A model generated the notes under the pieces. The model was given only the letters and a program-made list of their open reading frames with translations. It ran no database searches and had not been told where the DNA came from. Position numbers and translations under genes: made by a program. Shown here piece after piece: positions 9,801 through 17,700 of a DNA stretch of 64,000 nucleotides (the first letter of the stretch is position 1; every line of letters begins with the position of its first letter). Origin of the DNA: JAFTYO01 sp045613125 (GTDB lineage Bacteria; Pseudomonadota; Alphaproteobacteria; RF32; CAG-239); NCBI GenBank assembly GCA_045613125.1, contig JAZLAM010000003.1:1-64000 (forward strand). The letters run 5' to 3'.

Positions 9801-11228
9801 GGCCATACTTTTATTTCTCCCAACACGACCTTTCTTATGTTGATCAACTGTATAAACTTCACCATTTTCATCAACATAACCCACTATGTTTCCGTTAGTG
9901 TCTACGATAGAATTATCCGGCATGATAACACCTAATACATTACCATTTTCATCAACAGCTGTTTTTCCCGATTGACTGACATGACCGATTACATTGCCAT
10001 TTATATCAACAACCTCTCCCGTCTCTTTTAATCGTCCTACAACATCACCTTGACTATCAACTACAGTACCATCATCTAAGACTTTACCTATAATATTGCC
10101 ATTATCATCATAAACATATCCGGCTTCAACACTTTTACCGATAATATTTCCGTCTAAATCTACAACTGTGCCATCCGCAAGTGTTTTACCTATTACATTT
10201 CCCCTAAAATCAATAGCTGTTCCATCTGGAGAAACATATCCTATAATATTACCTATTTCATCATAAATAAGCTTTTTATTACCCGCAACACCAACTATAT
10301 TACCATCATTATCGACAACTAAACCATCTGAGTTGACTCTACCTACTAAATTATTATTTTCGTCCCTTACATATCCGTCTTCATCAATGTAACCAATAAC
10401 TTTTCCGTCAGGATCGTATGCAACCCGCATTTTTGAAGTATCGGCACTCACAGTACCTAGAATATTTCCGCTTTCATCAACAACTGTTCCATCCTCTTGA
10501 ACCTTACCTAGGACATTTCCACTTTCATCGACAACTGTACCATCTGATAAAACTTTCCCTATGATATTACCATTAGCATCTCTTACAACTTTTGCGCCAA
10601 GGCTCACACCTCCAGGTGCTGTATCACAATAATTACAATCTTCTTTGACAATGGCTTTGCCTTCTACCGGAACTTTTTGAGCTTTTGCGTTTGCCGCAGT
10701 AACATTCGTTTCATGCCATGAGATTATAAAATTATTTTGAACATTTCCTGAAATAACAGGGGCCCACTGCATTGTAACATTACAAGTCTGATTTCCTCTA
10801 AGCTCTGCACTTGTACAATTGTCCTTATAAGTAAAGCCATCAAAGGGGGGTTCGGCCAATTTTACTGAAACCACGCGTATAGATTTTCGACCATTTGTGC
10901 CAATTGTTAACACATTTTTTGCTTCTGTTCCAAGAACCACTTGCCCCATATTTATCGGATTTGGAGTAGTTGTTATAGGTATCTCAACATCTTCTATATC
11001 TTCAAATTCAATAGTTTCTGACATTAAACTATTATTTTCTTCTTCGCCTAAAGCGTCTTCATCTTCGGAAAAAACAAACTCCTGTTGTTCTTGAGGCTCT
11101 GAGCCACTGGAAAAAAGCAACAACAGACCAAACAAAAAAACCACAAAAGACGCTATACCTATTATTAATATAATACGGTTTGTTTTACGAACATAACGTT
11201 CCGATGATGTTAAGACTTCTTTACTCAT
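3888..11228 (-). CDS. Giant membrane-anchored repeat protein, DotG/VirB10 N-terminal-like (2446 aa)
   Basis: The ATG overlaps the upstream VirB9 stop by four bases (ATGA), with TAAGGAT as ribosome binding site. Residues 1-17 are basic and cytoplasmic, and 18-42 form one membrane anchor. An acidic stretch follows, then residues 85-195 resemble an ASH/choice-of-anchor immunoglobulin-like fold (INMGQVVLGT near the start, later a NCTSAELRGNQTCNVTM segment and WAPVISGNV). From about 209 to 2433 the protein is an almost unbroken array of 17-residue units, for example KVLSDGTVVDESGNVLG, roughly 125-130 copies. There is no TrbI/VirB10 domain; that sits in the next gene. The protein looks like the anchor-plus-repeat half of a DotG-like protein, probably periplasmic. 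The core repeats are highly homogenised at DNA level while both ends are diverged. The repeat resembles the little-known DUF3659 pattern, from memory only. Role inferred from operon position. Confidence 0.8.
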   Translation of the reverse strand: MSKEVLTSSERYVRKTNRIILIIGIASFVVFLFGLLLLFSSGSEPQEQQEFVFSEDEDALGEEENNSLMSETIEFEDIEDVEIPITTTPNPINMGQVVLGTEAKNVLTIGTNGRKSIRVVSVKLAEPPFDGFTYKDNCTSAELRGNQTCNVTMQWAPVISGNVQNNFIISWHETNVTAANAKAQKVPVEGKAIVKEDCNYCDTAPGGVSLGAKVVRDANGNIIGKVLSDGTVVDESGNVLGKVQEDGTVVDESGNILGTVSADTSKMRVAYDPDGKVIGYIDEDGYVRDENNNLVGRVNSDGLVVDNDGNIVGVAGNKKLIYDEIGNIIGYVSPDGTAIDFRGNVIGKTLADGTVVDLDGNIIGKSVEAGYVYDDNGNIIGKVLDDGTVVDSQGDVVGRLKETGEVVDINGNVIGHVSQSGKTAVDENGNVLGVIMPDNSIVDTNGNIVGYVDENGEVYTVDQHKKGRVGRNKSMAYDNNGNVIGYVDENGKVIDFEGNKIGTKIDKDTFVDKDGNIIGAASEETAVYDEKGNVVGLTSNKNVAYDDNGNIIGVVGEEKIAYDEKGNIIGKVLSDGTVVDENGNIVGKSRADGTIVDKNGKQIGKVSQDKAIYDENGKLIGVQKTDGSVVNKTGAYIGKVSKDKAVYDENGKLIGVKKTDGKVVNKEGKHIGKATTDKIVYDNKGNIIGMKKADGRVVDKEGKLLYTVNSDGSITDADGSILGQKIDKGSIIGNNGEIIGKAFGKNDLVGSDGKLIGTISDNNLVYDKQGNLMGMALADGTIVDKNGNVVGKALAEDMVVNKEGKVIGSTGKETIVYDENGNMVGLTSDKSVAYDDKGNLMGVVGEETAVYDKKGNIVGLTSDKSVAYDDNGKMIGVVGDEKIVYDENGNILGRVLSDGTVVDENGNVKGVALSDGTVVDKRGKIIGKVSSDQAVYDEKGNFIGAKKSDGNIVNKEGKKVGKASTDKAVYDEKGKLIGAKKIDGKVVNKEGQEIGKASSDKVVYDEKGKLIGAKKSDGNIINKEGNIVGKASSDKAVYDERGNFIGAKKIDGKVINKEGKVVGKASNDKVVYGENGKVIGIKKTDGTVVDKNGNFVGRALSDNVILDKDGKIIGTSGKEVVVYDNQGNIVGLASEKNVAYDDNGNFMGVVGEETAVYDEKGNVVGLTSDKNVAYDDNGKMIGVVGDEKIVYDENGNILGRVLSDGTVVDENGNVIGKSLADGSVVDENGNVIGNVSNDKAVYDENGKIVGVKTDDGSILDKTGEYIGKASTDKAVYDEKGNFIGAKKIDGKVVNKEGQEIGKASSDKVVYDEKGKLIGAKKSDGNIINKEGKVVGKASNDKAVYDEKGNLIGAKKVDGKVINKEGKVVGKASNDKAIYDEKGNFVGVKKANGIAVDKNGKIVGRAFSESVVVDKNGNIVGAASKESVVYDEKGNIIGVASDKIIAYDDNGNIIGVAGNEKIVYDEKGAILGRVLSDGTVVDKNGNVVGKTLDDGSVVDENGKVIGKTSDDKAVYDENGKLIGAKKSDGSIVNQKGRKIGKASNDKAVYDENGKLIGKALADGSVVNKTGQNIGKTSDDKAVYDENGKLIGMALADGSVVDKDGNIIGKSLSGDMVVDNNGNIIGSISEEKAFLNVDGTLLGKVLDDGTIINSDGSVLGKMQYDGSIIGADGIIYAKLGGSSDVAIDENGNILGYINSDNEVIGKDGKRIGFVNENGDVFSSVGEVAQQRRLAYDNNGNIIGYVDENGNVVNFDGNIIGKMREDGTIVDENDNVIGKAGDYTNLIIDEKGNVIGYIDADGNAIDKYGNIIGVADKNGQVVSYDKIGIGSVVKADLIPIGIDGELLGSISDNGEVIGERDLIVGRILPNGLIKNNTGAKYVGKGVKGGMIIGWGCNNVGILGKNGRVVKDGEEKNYRVYLDGSVFSETGVYLGHPVKTGRVFDARCNYLGYANEQGVVKNNENYVGCTNPDGTVLDEKGEVIGKVAEYKTVVADNGNIVGRLSPNGQVVSSLSKPVGCVAPSGEVFGFDGAYLGKLTDKFYAFDMKGKLLTVFKNDGTFVLKDYPGAKLFLHKYIVNENNKIIGIALPEYNRIVDSAAEEIGRVFADGKVYDANGVAIDVIYGDGFSFYNSVVGKILPLGYVSAINGDKAGFINFDGNVVTRFGEILGKADTEGRWFSNKGEYLGALVKTGPAIGYDGSYIGYVLADGNVVNQQGQIIAYENGSGLIFDNNHKVLGERIEELPVIDLFGHYRGYVNTLGELMDLNGTFVTYVLPGGSTDKNLSVLKRGTVIDFAGNVIGSVLPDGTVINTKNVMIGNVHSDGKVSNMEGKVIGEIVTGDIVINNQDKITGFVSFDGKIIKNDGSIMGHVLSSGLAVDNQNNIIGTVYKIGTAILSGDGEHLGYLDSRAKVISVDGREIGYLKSNGSFVNLDKQVAGYALQEVAQNRRN
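6805..9600 (-). repeat. Higher-order tandem repeat inside the giant repeat gene
   Basis: The basic coding unit is 51 nt (17 residues). A recognisable longer module recurs: the landmark GATAAAACT (plus strand) followed by the same unit series begins at 6805, 7621, 8539 and 9508. The offsets are 816, 918 and 969 nt, exactly 16, 18 and 19 units of 51 nt. A perfect 92-bp direct repeat lies at 7618-7709 and 8536-8627. A second landmark (TCAGATTTCTTGG) recurs at 7261 and 8179, again 918 nt apart. This indicates recent unequal exchange that kept the reading frame and unit phase. Confidence 0.9.
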
Positions 11229-12865
11229 TGTATCCTTACCACGCTACAGAATACTCCATTACGACCTAACTGACTGCAAATTTCATCACCTACATCTATA
11301 TTTTCAACAGGTCCGATTCTCAAATGGAACAACTCTTTACCTTGTCCGTCGGCTGGTGCGTCAACAGAATAAAATGGCTGATAACCTCCTAACACAGAAT
11401 TATATTTTTTTGATAATTCTTGCCACAAATCTTCCAAATTATCAACATCAGCATCTGTTCCCAATTCAACAGATATACTTACAGCGTTTTCATTATCAAA
11501 ACCTTGTCCGAAGCGATATCCCTGAGGTTTATCTGCATTTAAATTCGTTCTTTTAGTGCCACCTTTTTTCAACATAGAATTTTTAACATATTCCGGAATT
11601 AAAAGTTCTCCATCAGGACCCATTTTCACGACAAACTCTCCTTCCAAACGCTCGTTTGAAGCTTTTGACGACGAAGGACCATCTGACTGACCATCTTTTA
11701 TCCCCAAATTAATTGATGAAGAAATCGGGGCAATATTTACTTCAGGCTCTGGAGCCTTCTTATTAATATCTATAACTTCAAAACCTTGAACGACGCTTTC
11801 TGTCTGAGATTTTTTACCACTCGGTATTGTTGCAGGTACATCCCATTCATTATTTTCAGCAACCTGAGCAAACTCCGTACCATAATCATCAGAGCGACGT
11901 TGTTTCAAGCACACAATACGCTTTCCGTTTCGTAAAACCATATCACCGACACCCTCAACAATGATTAACCTATTATCCGGACCTGCTGCTCTAAACCCTA
12001 CGGGCGTTTCAACTCTTTCAACTATTAATGTCACTATCGGACGTTGCGTCATTGTCAATGCTCTCTCACCAAAATCAATATACGTAAAAATATCATCACG
12101 CCATACTCTTTCTGGTGCAATCACAACATCATCCGGATTTGGAACGTAAACCTCCATATCAAAACGGAATTTAGTCGGATCTAATGGAATACTTTTAATC
12201 CAATCATCTTTTTGATTTCTTTTTGTAAAAGTAGAATCTGCAGATTTACCGCCACCTCTAAAGCTACTGGCATTAATGTGTCCACCTGATCCTCCTGCAT
12301 GGCCTAAATTATTTGAAACAGAACCATTAGGGCCATCAACAACCTCAATATCAATAACCGAATTAGTCAATCTTTCGGTATTAAAGCCTTCACTTTTTGC
12401 GTAAAAAACATATTTATTACCAGAACGGCCAAAAACTATAATATTCGTATCTACACCAAATCCATTCTGTGGGTACAATAAAAGTGTGTTAGGTCCTGAA
12501 ATTTGTCCTGTAAATTTATTAGTATCACCTATATATACATCTTCAAGCATTTCCCATTCAGGAAAATTAAGCAATGTTATCATTCCTTCCCTTAAACGTA
12601 ATGGCAAAACTAAATCAGGCGACCAATAATATTTGGAATATGCAGGCTTTGTCTGACCTTCACCCAAGTTTTGCAAAGGATCAAGCCACGCACTTTGTGT
12701 CATACCCATAGACCCCATAGCATAGCTCATATTCATTGGCTGATACTGACCTTGAGCATTGTTTGCTGTTTGATCTAAACTGTTAGTAGTAACTTGCGCT
12801 TGAGCACAAACAGAAGCAAACGCTACTACTAAAATAGGAAATATATTAGTTACAATTTTTTTCAT
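11225..12865 (-). CDS. VirB9-like T4SS outer-membrane complex protein with C-terminal SPOR-like domain
   Basis: 546 residues. The signal peptide is about residues 1-23, ending A-Q-A. Residues 85-215 and 265-330 carry VirB9/TrbG/CagX features: a DLVLPLRLREG strand, WRDDIFTYIDFGER, then a family-like RPIVTLIVERVETPVGFR and RLIIVEGVGDMVLRNGKR. A low-complexity linker precedes residues 465-546, which resemble a SPOR domain (ISVELGT near the start, FHLRIGPVENIDVGDEIC and CSVVRIQ at the end). VirB9 proteins form the periplasmic/outer-membrane ring with VirB7 and VirB10. SPOR domains bind glycan strands lacking stem peptides, so this ring component may be anchored to peptidoglycan. VirB8 lies upstream and the giant repeat gene downstream with a 4-nt overlap. 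VirB9 assignment is good; SPOR is probable. Confidence 0.8.
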   Translation of the reverse strand: MKKIVTNIFPILVVAFASVCAQAQVTTNSLDQTANNAQGQYQPMNMSYAMGSMGMTQSAWLDPLQNLGEGQTKPAYSKYYWSPDLVLPLRLREGMITLLNFPEWEMLEDVYIGDTNKFTGQISGPNTLLLYPQNGFGVDTNIIVFGRSGNKYVFYAKSEGFNTERLTNSVIDIEVVDGPNGSVSNNLGHAGGSGGHINASSFRGGGKSADSTFTKRNQKDDWIKSIPLDPTKFRFDMEVYVPNPDDVVIAPERVWRDDIFTYIDFGERALTMTQRPIVTLIVERVETPVGFRAAGPDNRLIIVEGVGDMVLRNGKRIVCLKQRRSDDYGTEFAQVAENNEWDVPATIPSGKKSQTESVVQGFEVIDINKKAPEPEVNIAPISSSINLGIKDGQSDGPSSSKASNERLEGEFVVKMGPDGELLIPEYVKNSMLKKGGTKRTNLNADKPQGYRFGQGFDNENAVSISVELGTDADVDNLEDLWQELSKKYNSVLGGYQPFYSVDAPADGQGKELFHLRIGPVENIDVGDEICSQLGRNGVFCSVVRIQ

Positions 12866-12880
12866 TTTCCATTACACCTT

Positions 12881-13630
12881 TTAATCTGTCTTATTTCGAC
12901 GACTTGAATATCTTACAACAGTAAAACCTATAGGATTATTAAGTCTTTCGCCATATTTAACATTTTTCTTACGATATCCCACTCTCAACGAAGCCACCCA
13001 ATATTCAATGTGTGGAGCCGATGATGACGGATACATATCTCTGGTTTCATATTCAACCTGCCATAAACCACGACCTAGCTCATTTACTGTCATAATTCTA
13101 ACAGATCTGGTTAAACCTTTATTTTTAATAGTTCCCAAAACCTTATTAGCCGTTTTTTCAATAAATGCCTGATACACGGCCGATGAAGACATTTCTTCAA
13201 CCGGACCGCCAGGCATCCAGCGAGCCTCCATTTCACTAACATTATTAGAAAACGCGCTACGCATAAGCACATATTCTCGCACAAAAACTTCCGTGATTTC
13301 TTGCTTATCTATCATATTAGCTATTGGCTGAATATCATAAACCTGTTCTTGCTTATTCTCAAAAGTTAAAATAAAAGGCTCCAGCCTATACAACGGCAAT
13401 ACTTGAGTAATTGCTAACAAAAGAATCAGGTTACAGCATAAACTAATAGCAACAACGACAGCAAAAGCTCTGGCTGTCCACAAATATCTGCGTTCTGCAG
13501 CATTAACTATAATATCATCATAACCCCGACGACTACCTTGCGAAGAACTTCTACGTACATTTTGCGCCGGAGCTCCCCTGTTTGTCAACAAGCGTTGTTG
13601 CGTACTATTTACACCTAAATGTTCAACCAT
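12881..13630 (-). CDS. VirB8-like T4SS inner-membrane protein (copy b)
   Basis: 249 residues. The cytoplasmic N-terminus is about 52 residues, followed by one membrane segment (about 54-78, AFAVVVAISLCCNLILLLAI) and a periplasmic domain. Family signals are YRLEPFILTF after the membrane span, FVREYVLMRSAFS, WVASLRVGY and the C-terminal NPIGFTVVRYS, which corresponds to the NPLGF-type motif of VirB8. VirB8 dimers are thought to nucleate assembly at the inner membrane. It follows the VirB7-like lipoprotein gene closely and precedes virB9 by 15 nt. It is paralogous to the gene at 13969-14727 but diverged, which suggests a hetero-oligomer or division of labour, as in rickettsial systems with duplicated VirB8. 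Confidence 0.85.
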   Translation of the reverse strand: MVEHLGVNSTQQRLLTNRGAPAQNVRRSSSQGSRRGYDDIIVNAAERRYLWTARAFAVVVAISLCCNLILLLAITQVLPLYRLEPFILTFENKQEQVYDIQPIANMIDKQEITEVFVREYVLMRSAFSNNVSEMEARWMPGGPVEEMSSSAVYQAFIEKTANKVLGTIKNKGLTRSVRIMTVNELGRGLWQVEYETRDMYPSSSAPHIEYWVASLRVGYRKKNVKYGERLNNPIGFTVVRYSSRRNKTD

Positions 13631-13640
13631 ATTTTAAATC

Positions 13641-13820
13641 CTATATAGTTGCTACAAACCAATCAGGAAGTGTATGCGGCAGCTCCACTTCTATGCAGGC
13701 ACACGGTGATAATTTAAGTTCATTAACATCTTTACCGACGCCAACCGGTTCCGGTTCATAATAAGAACCGCAAGCGGATAAAAACATCAGCATAAGAAAT
13801 AAAATTAAGTTCTTACTCAT
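13641..13820 (-). CDS. VirB7-like small lipoprotein
   Basis: 59 residues, found by reading between the two virB8 genes. The N-terminus MSKNLILFLMLMFLSACGSY is a lipoprotein signal with lipobox L-S-A-C. The mature part is about 43 residues and has two further cysteines (CAC) near the C-terminus. VirB7 proteins are tiny outer-membrane lipoproteins that stabilise VirB9, sometimes through a disulfide, and they lie next to virB8/virB9 as here. There is an AAGGA-type site upstream of the ATG. The stop is 10 nt before the next VirB8 start. Sequence similarity cannot be judged at this size; the call rests on lipobox, length and position. Confidence 0.75.
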   Translation of the reverse strand: MSKNLILFLMLMFLSACGSYYEPEPVGVGKDVNELKLSPCACIEVELPHTLPDWFVATI

Positions 13821-13836
13821 TGCAATGTTCCTTATA

Positions 13837-13865
13837 ATTATAATGTCCAGACATTATCACATTAA
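13837..13865 (-). promoter_or_regulatory. Possible internal promoter with embedded palindromic operator
   Basis: A 148-bp gap separates virB8 copy a from the VirB7-like gene in an operon that is otherwise overlapping or nearly so. It contains a perfect inverted repeat, ATAATGTC-CA-GACATTAT (13840-13857). On the minus strand a TATAAT at 13842-13837 overlaps the palindrome, with a weak TTAATG 17 nt upstream. The palindrome would lie between the -35 and -10 boxes, a typical operator position. The -35 match is poor, so promoter status is tentative. Confidence 0.4.
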
Positions 13866-13968
13866 ACCCTTTATTTTTAAAAGTCTAATATGAACCTAAG
13901 CAATCCCCAACTTATCAACAAGTTCGGAATCGTTTTAGGGTATCATAAATCAAAAAGATTAAAATAAA

Positions 13969-14727
13969 TTAAAGAATTTCAACTTTTACTTGATTATATC
14001 TGATAACGGTAAATCCCAAAGGATTTATTAAACGTTTTGACATAAACATACGTTCAGGAACAAATACTGCTTGAAGCGATGCCGTCCAATATGTGGTCTT
14101 CAACACCATCTCTCTTGTAGTTTCGTTTCGAATTTTAGGAGATAATTCATAAGTTTTAAAATCAACTTTCCATACCGGACTTCTATCACCACCTGTTTTA
14201 CCGACAGAAATAATTTCAACATCAACTGATACATTATCTTCCATTGTTTTCATAAGTTTGTTTTCAATATTTTTTGAAAATTCTGCAAAAACTTTACCGG
14301 AAGACAGATAATTTATCATACCGCCTCCATACCATCGGCTCTGCATTTCTCTTCGATCTCCAACAACTGTATTACGTAATATAACATATTGCCGAATAAA
14401 CAATTCCATCATTTGTTTGGATGAAGGCATCGTTGGAGATATTGCCTCATATCTTACCATATCATCAGAATCTGATTGTCTTATAATTAAAAATGGTTCA
14501 ATCTGAACTTCAGGAGCAAGCTTAAATAATACCAATGAAGCACTTGCAAAAAACATCAAAGATATAATAGCCAAAAAGGCAACAAATCTTGATAACCAAC
14601 AATAATAATGTTCTCGAGCTGAACCACCTCGAATGCTTACATCAGTAATATAATCCATATGCTGTGGTAAGTTTTGTCCCGACGTTATTGCTAAACGATC
14701 ATTTGTCACACCTAATTGATTAGTCAT
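13969..14727 (-). CDS. VirB8-like T4SS inner-membrane protein (copy a)
   Basis: 252 residues. The N-terminal cytoplasmic tail is about 45 residues, followed by one membrane span (about 46-70, FVAFLAIISLMFFASASLVL) and a periplasmic VirB8-type domain. Diagnostic parts are IEPFLIIRQSDSDD after the span, FIRQYVILRNTVVGDRREMQ with a following W-Y-G-G-G, TTYWTASLQAVF, and the C-terminal INPLGFTVIRYN. The start ATG has GGAGAA upstream and lies 15 nt after the preceding gene. The two VirB8 copies share architecture and motif order but little continuous identity, so the duplication is old. Confidence 0.85.
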   Translation of the reverse strand: MTNQLGVTNDRLAITSGQNLPQHMDYITDVSIRGGSAREHYYCWLSRFVAFLAIISLMFFASASLVLFKLAPEVQIEPFLIIRQSDSDDMVRYEAISPTMPSSKQMMELFIRQYVILRNTVVGDRREMQSRWYGGGMINYLSSGKVFAEFSKNIENKLMKTMEDNVSVDVEIISVGKTGGDRSPVWKVDFKTYELSPKIRNETTREMVLKTTYWTASLQAVFVPERMFMSKRLINPLGFTVIRYNQVKVEIL

Positions 14728-14741
14728 TTCTTCTCCGTAGT

Positions 14742-17700
14742 CTAATAAACCGCACAGTATGGCGCCATATAACCATCAGTCTTTTCATCATATGACTTTT
14801 CAACTTCTTTATCATATCCTTTCATAGCATCTTTATCTGCCTGAGCTCTTTTTAATTCTTTTTGAAGTGAATCAACACTCATAGAATCTGATAAATTAAC
14901 CTGCTCTTTACTATCAAGTTTAAGCATCGCTAATGTATTATTAAGTTGTTCTATTTTTTCTTTTAAAAGATCATTTTTAGCTTTATAGTTTTTCAACTTT
15001 TTAGAAACATCTTCAACTCTTTTATCCTTTTCTTGATTCATAATCTGAACAATTTCGTTATACGTTTTCGAATTTGATAAATCAAACTTTTCTTCTGGAG
15101 TATAATTAAATTTAGAAAACTCTTCTTTAAGCGTATTTCTGGCATTTTCAACCTTTACATCTAACTGTTCTAACGATTTTTGAAATTCTAATTCTTGTTC
15201 AACAAATTTCAGATAATCTCCAAATTGGTTTTTATTTAGCATAACATTATCGTTTTTATTCTTTTCTTCTTTATCATAATCATCATCCAGATTATCTAAA
15301 TATTCCATAATATTTTTAATATCTTCATTAAACATCAAACCTTCCGGTGTCATGCGAACAAATAAAGATAATTCACTCATATTAACACCTTGAATAGATG
15401 CTTTTTCTCTAATCCGAATTTCAACTCCATCCAATGTTGTAAAAGTTTTCTTAACTCCTTTAGTATCAAGCGATTTAATATGTTTACATGTCGGATAATT
15501 CTTATTTGCAACTAGTGCATAATTACCCTTATATACATCTATTCCTTTTCCTTGAAAAGAACACGGATATATACCACCTTTCATAAGTTCATCTATTTTA
15601 CTAACCTGGCCAATTTTTATATTAAGATCATTTAATATTTTTCCTGACGAGTCAGCTGTCCCTATAACATCGCCATCCTCATCTATCAACACGGCCGCTG
15701 ATATTTCTTGCTCAAAAAGAGGAATAATAGGCACATCTCTTTCAACAAAACCCTTATCACCTAGTAAAATTGACCATATTGGCGGAACTAAATCTAACAT
15801 TATATTCGTACCTTCAGCATCAGAAATATTTCCTTTACTTTGATTGATAAAGGCCGACTTTTCCATAACCAAATCTTTTGATATATTAAGATTATCAAAA
15901 TCAACACCATCAAGATGCACAATCTCTCTTAATGGAGGTGTATATGACGGAGTTATAGTTTTAGGAATGGTAAAATCTTTTCCATTTGGTGTTAGTGCAA
16001 CATAATATTGTGTGTCAGATTTATAACAATTGTTATCAGGACATATATGGTTAAACAACGATTGTACCATCATATTAGCTACTAATTTTTCTATTGGTTC
16101 TAAATCTACATAACCTGTCAACACCCCTAAAACATCATCTAAATCAACTGGTGGATTTTTGATTCTATTCATGACATTAGTATGGATTTTTTCTATAATA
16201 GAATATTTTGTAACATCAAAACGATCATCTCCAAGCGCCACAATTTCTTCATACCCATCTTTTATTGCTTCAAGAGCATTATTCCTAACAATTTCCTCAA
16301 CTCTGTTTGCTAGATTTATTATATTATTAAATATTATCCCTTTAGTATCTGTTGCATCATTCAGTAGTGAAACTAAATCCGGTGCTGTAATTTTTTGTAT
16401 ATTACCATATTCAGTCGTTAACGCCAATTCCTTCTGATACTGCAACTGAGCAACCTTTTTAATATGATTTTCTTTTATTTTTTCTATCACATTATTATAT
16501 GTATTAAGCCGTTCCTTTAAAGTATCTGTTTGATCTCTCAATGCATTAATATCAACTAACGCAGCTTCTGCATTTTTTATTGAAACATCTACAGCTTTTT
16601 TAGATTCTTCTATATTTTTTTCTGCAGATTGTTCAAATGTTTTCGCATCTACATGTGATGATTTTGCAGATCTTGCAGCAGATGTCTCCAACATTATTTT
16701 CTCAGCCTTAATATTACTTTCTATATTTGCTTTTTCTTCTTTTGCAGCATTATGTCGTTTTTTTGCTTCATTCAAAGAAACATTTTTTTCATCAAGCTGT
16801 GTATATATTGATTCAATTAATTTGCCTTGAGTTTCTAAAGTTTTTTCTAGCTCTTCGTTTGTTTGTCGAAATCGTGCATCCCATGAATTTTGCAGTATTT
16901 CTAAATTATTAATTTGTGGAGCAGAAATCTCAGATACTTTATTTTTCAGAGCCTCAAAACCTATTTTATTATATTCCAGAACTTCTTCAAATAAAACATC
17001 TAACATTTTTGGACCTTCATATCCTTCTTGTTGCTTTTCTTCCTCATCTTCCACAACATACAAAGAATCGTTTATTTTTTCAGCAATATGCAATACCACA
17101 TCACGCAAGTCCACACTCTTGATAAATACTTCCATATTAGAATACTTACCTTCAAGATATTTATCATAAAAATATTTTTCATCATTCCATAACGGATACT
17201 TATTTTTTAATAATCCATAAACAGAACTGCCATTGCTAGACATTTCTGCTCCGAGTTTCTTTGCTGTAATAGCACCTAGATGCCAAGCCAAAACATCTCT
17301 TTCACGGTCATTTTCTAGCATTTTTTCTTCTTCACTCGGAGAAAGAGACGCATCATTTAAGCCCTGCTCACTAGCAGCAATTCCATTAGCTTCCACTTCT
17401 TCCATATCTTCCAAATTTGACACCTCAGGTACACCTGATATCTCAACATCATTTACTTGTGGTGACAAGTCATCTGTTGTAACATCTAGCGTTTTTGCAG
17501 CTTTTGCAACTTGATATGCTGACAACAACCAACCTGATAAACCTCCTCTGCGTTCATATCTGTTAAGATCAAATTTACTACAAATTTTTGTTTTATCAGA
17601 TTTACATAAATGGTCTCCTTCAGTAATGTTACGTAAATTTTCCTTAGTTACTTTTATATTTTCATCGCAAAATATTCCCAAATCATCTGTATATGTACAA

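Noticed and set aside
3888..11228. Regular short periodicity that might be taken for a CRISPR array or satellite DNA
   Set aside because: The period is 51 nt, wholly coding, every copy differs by synonymous and conservative changes, and there are no fixed repeats with unique spacers.
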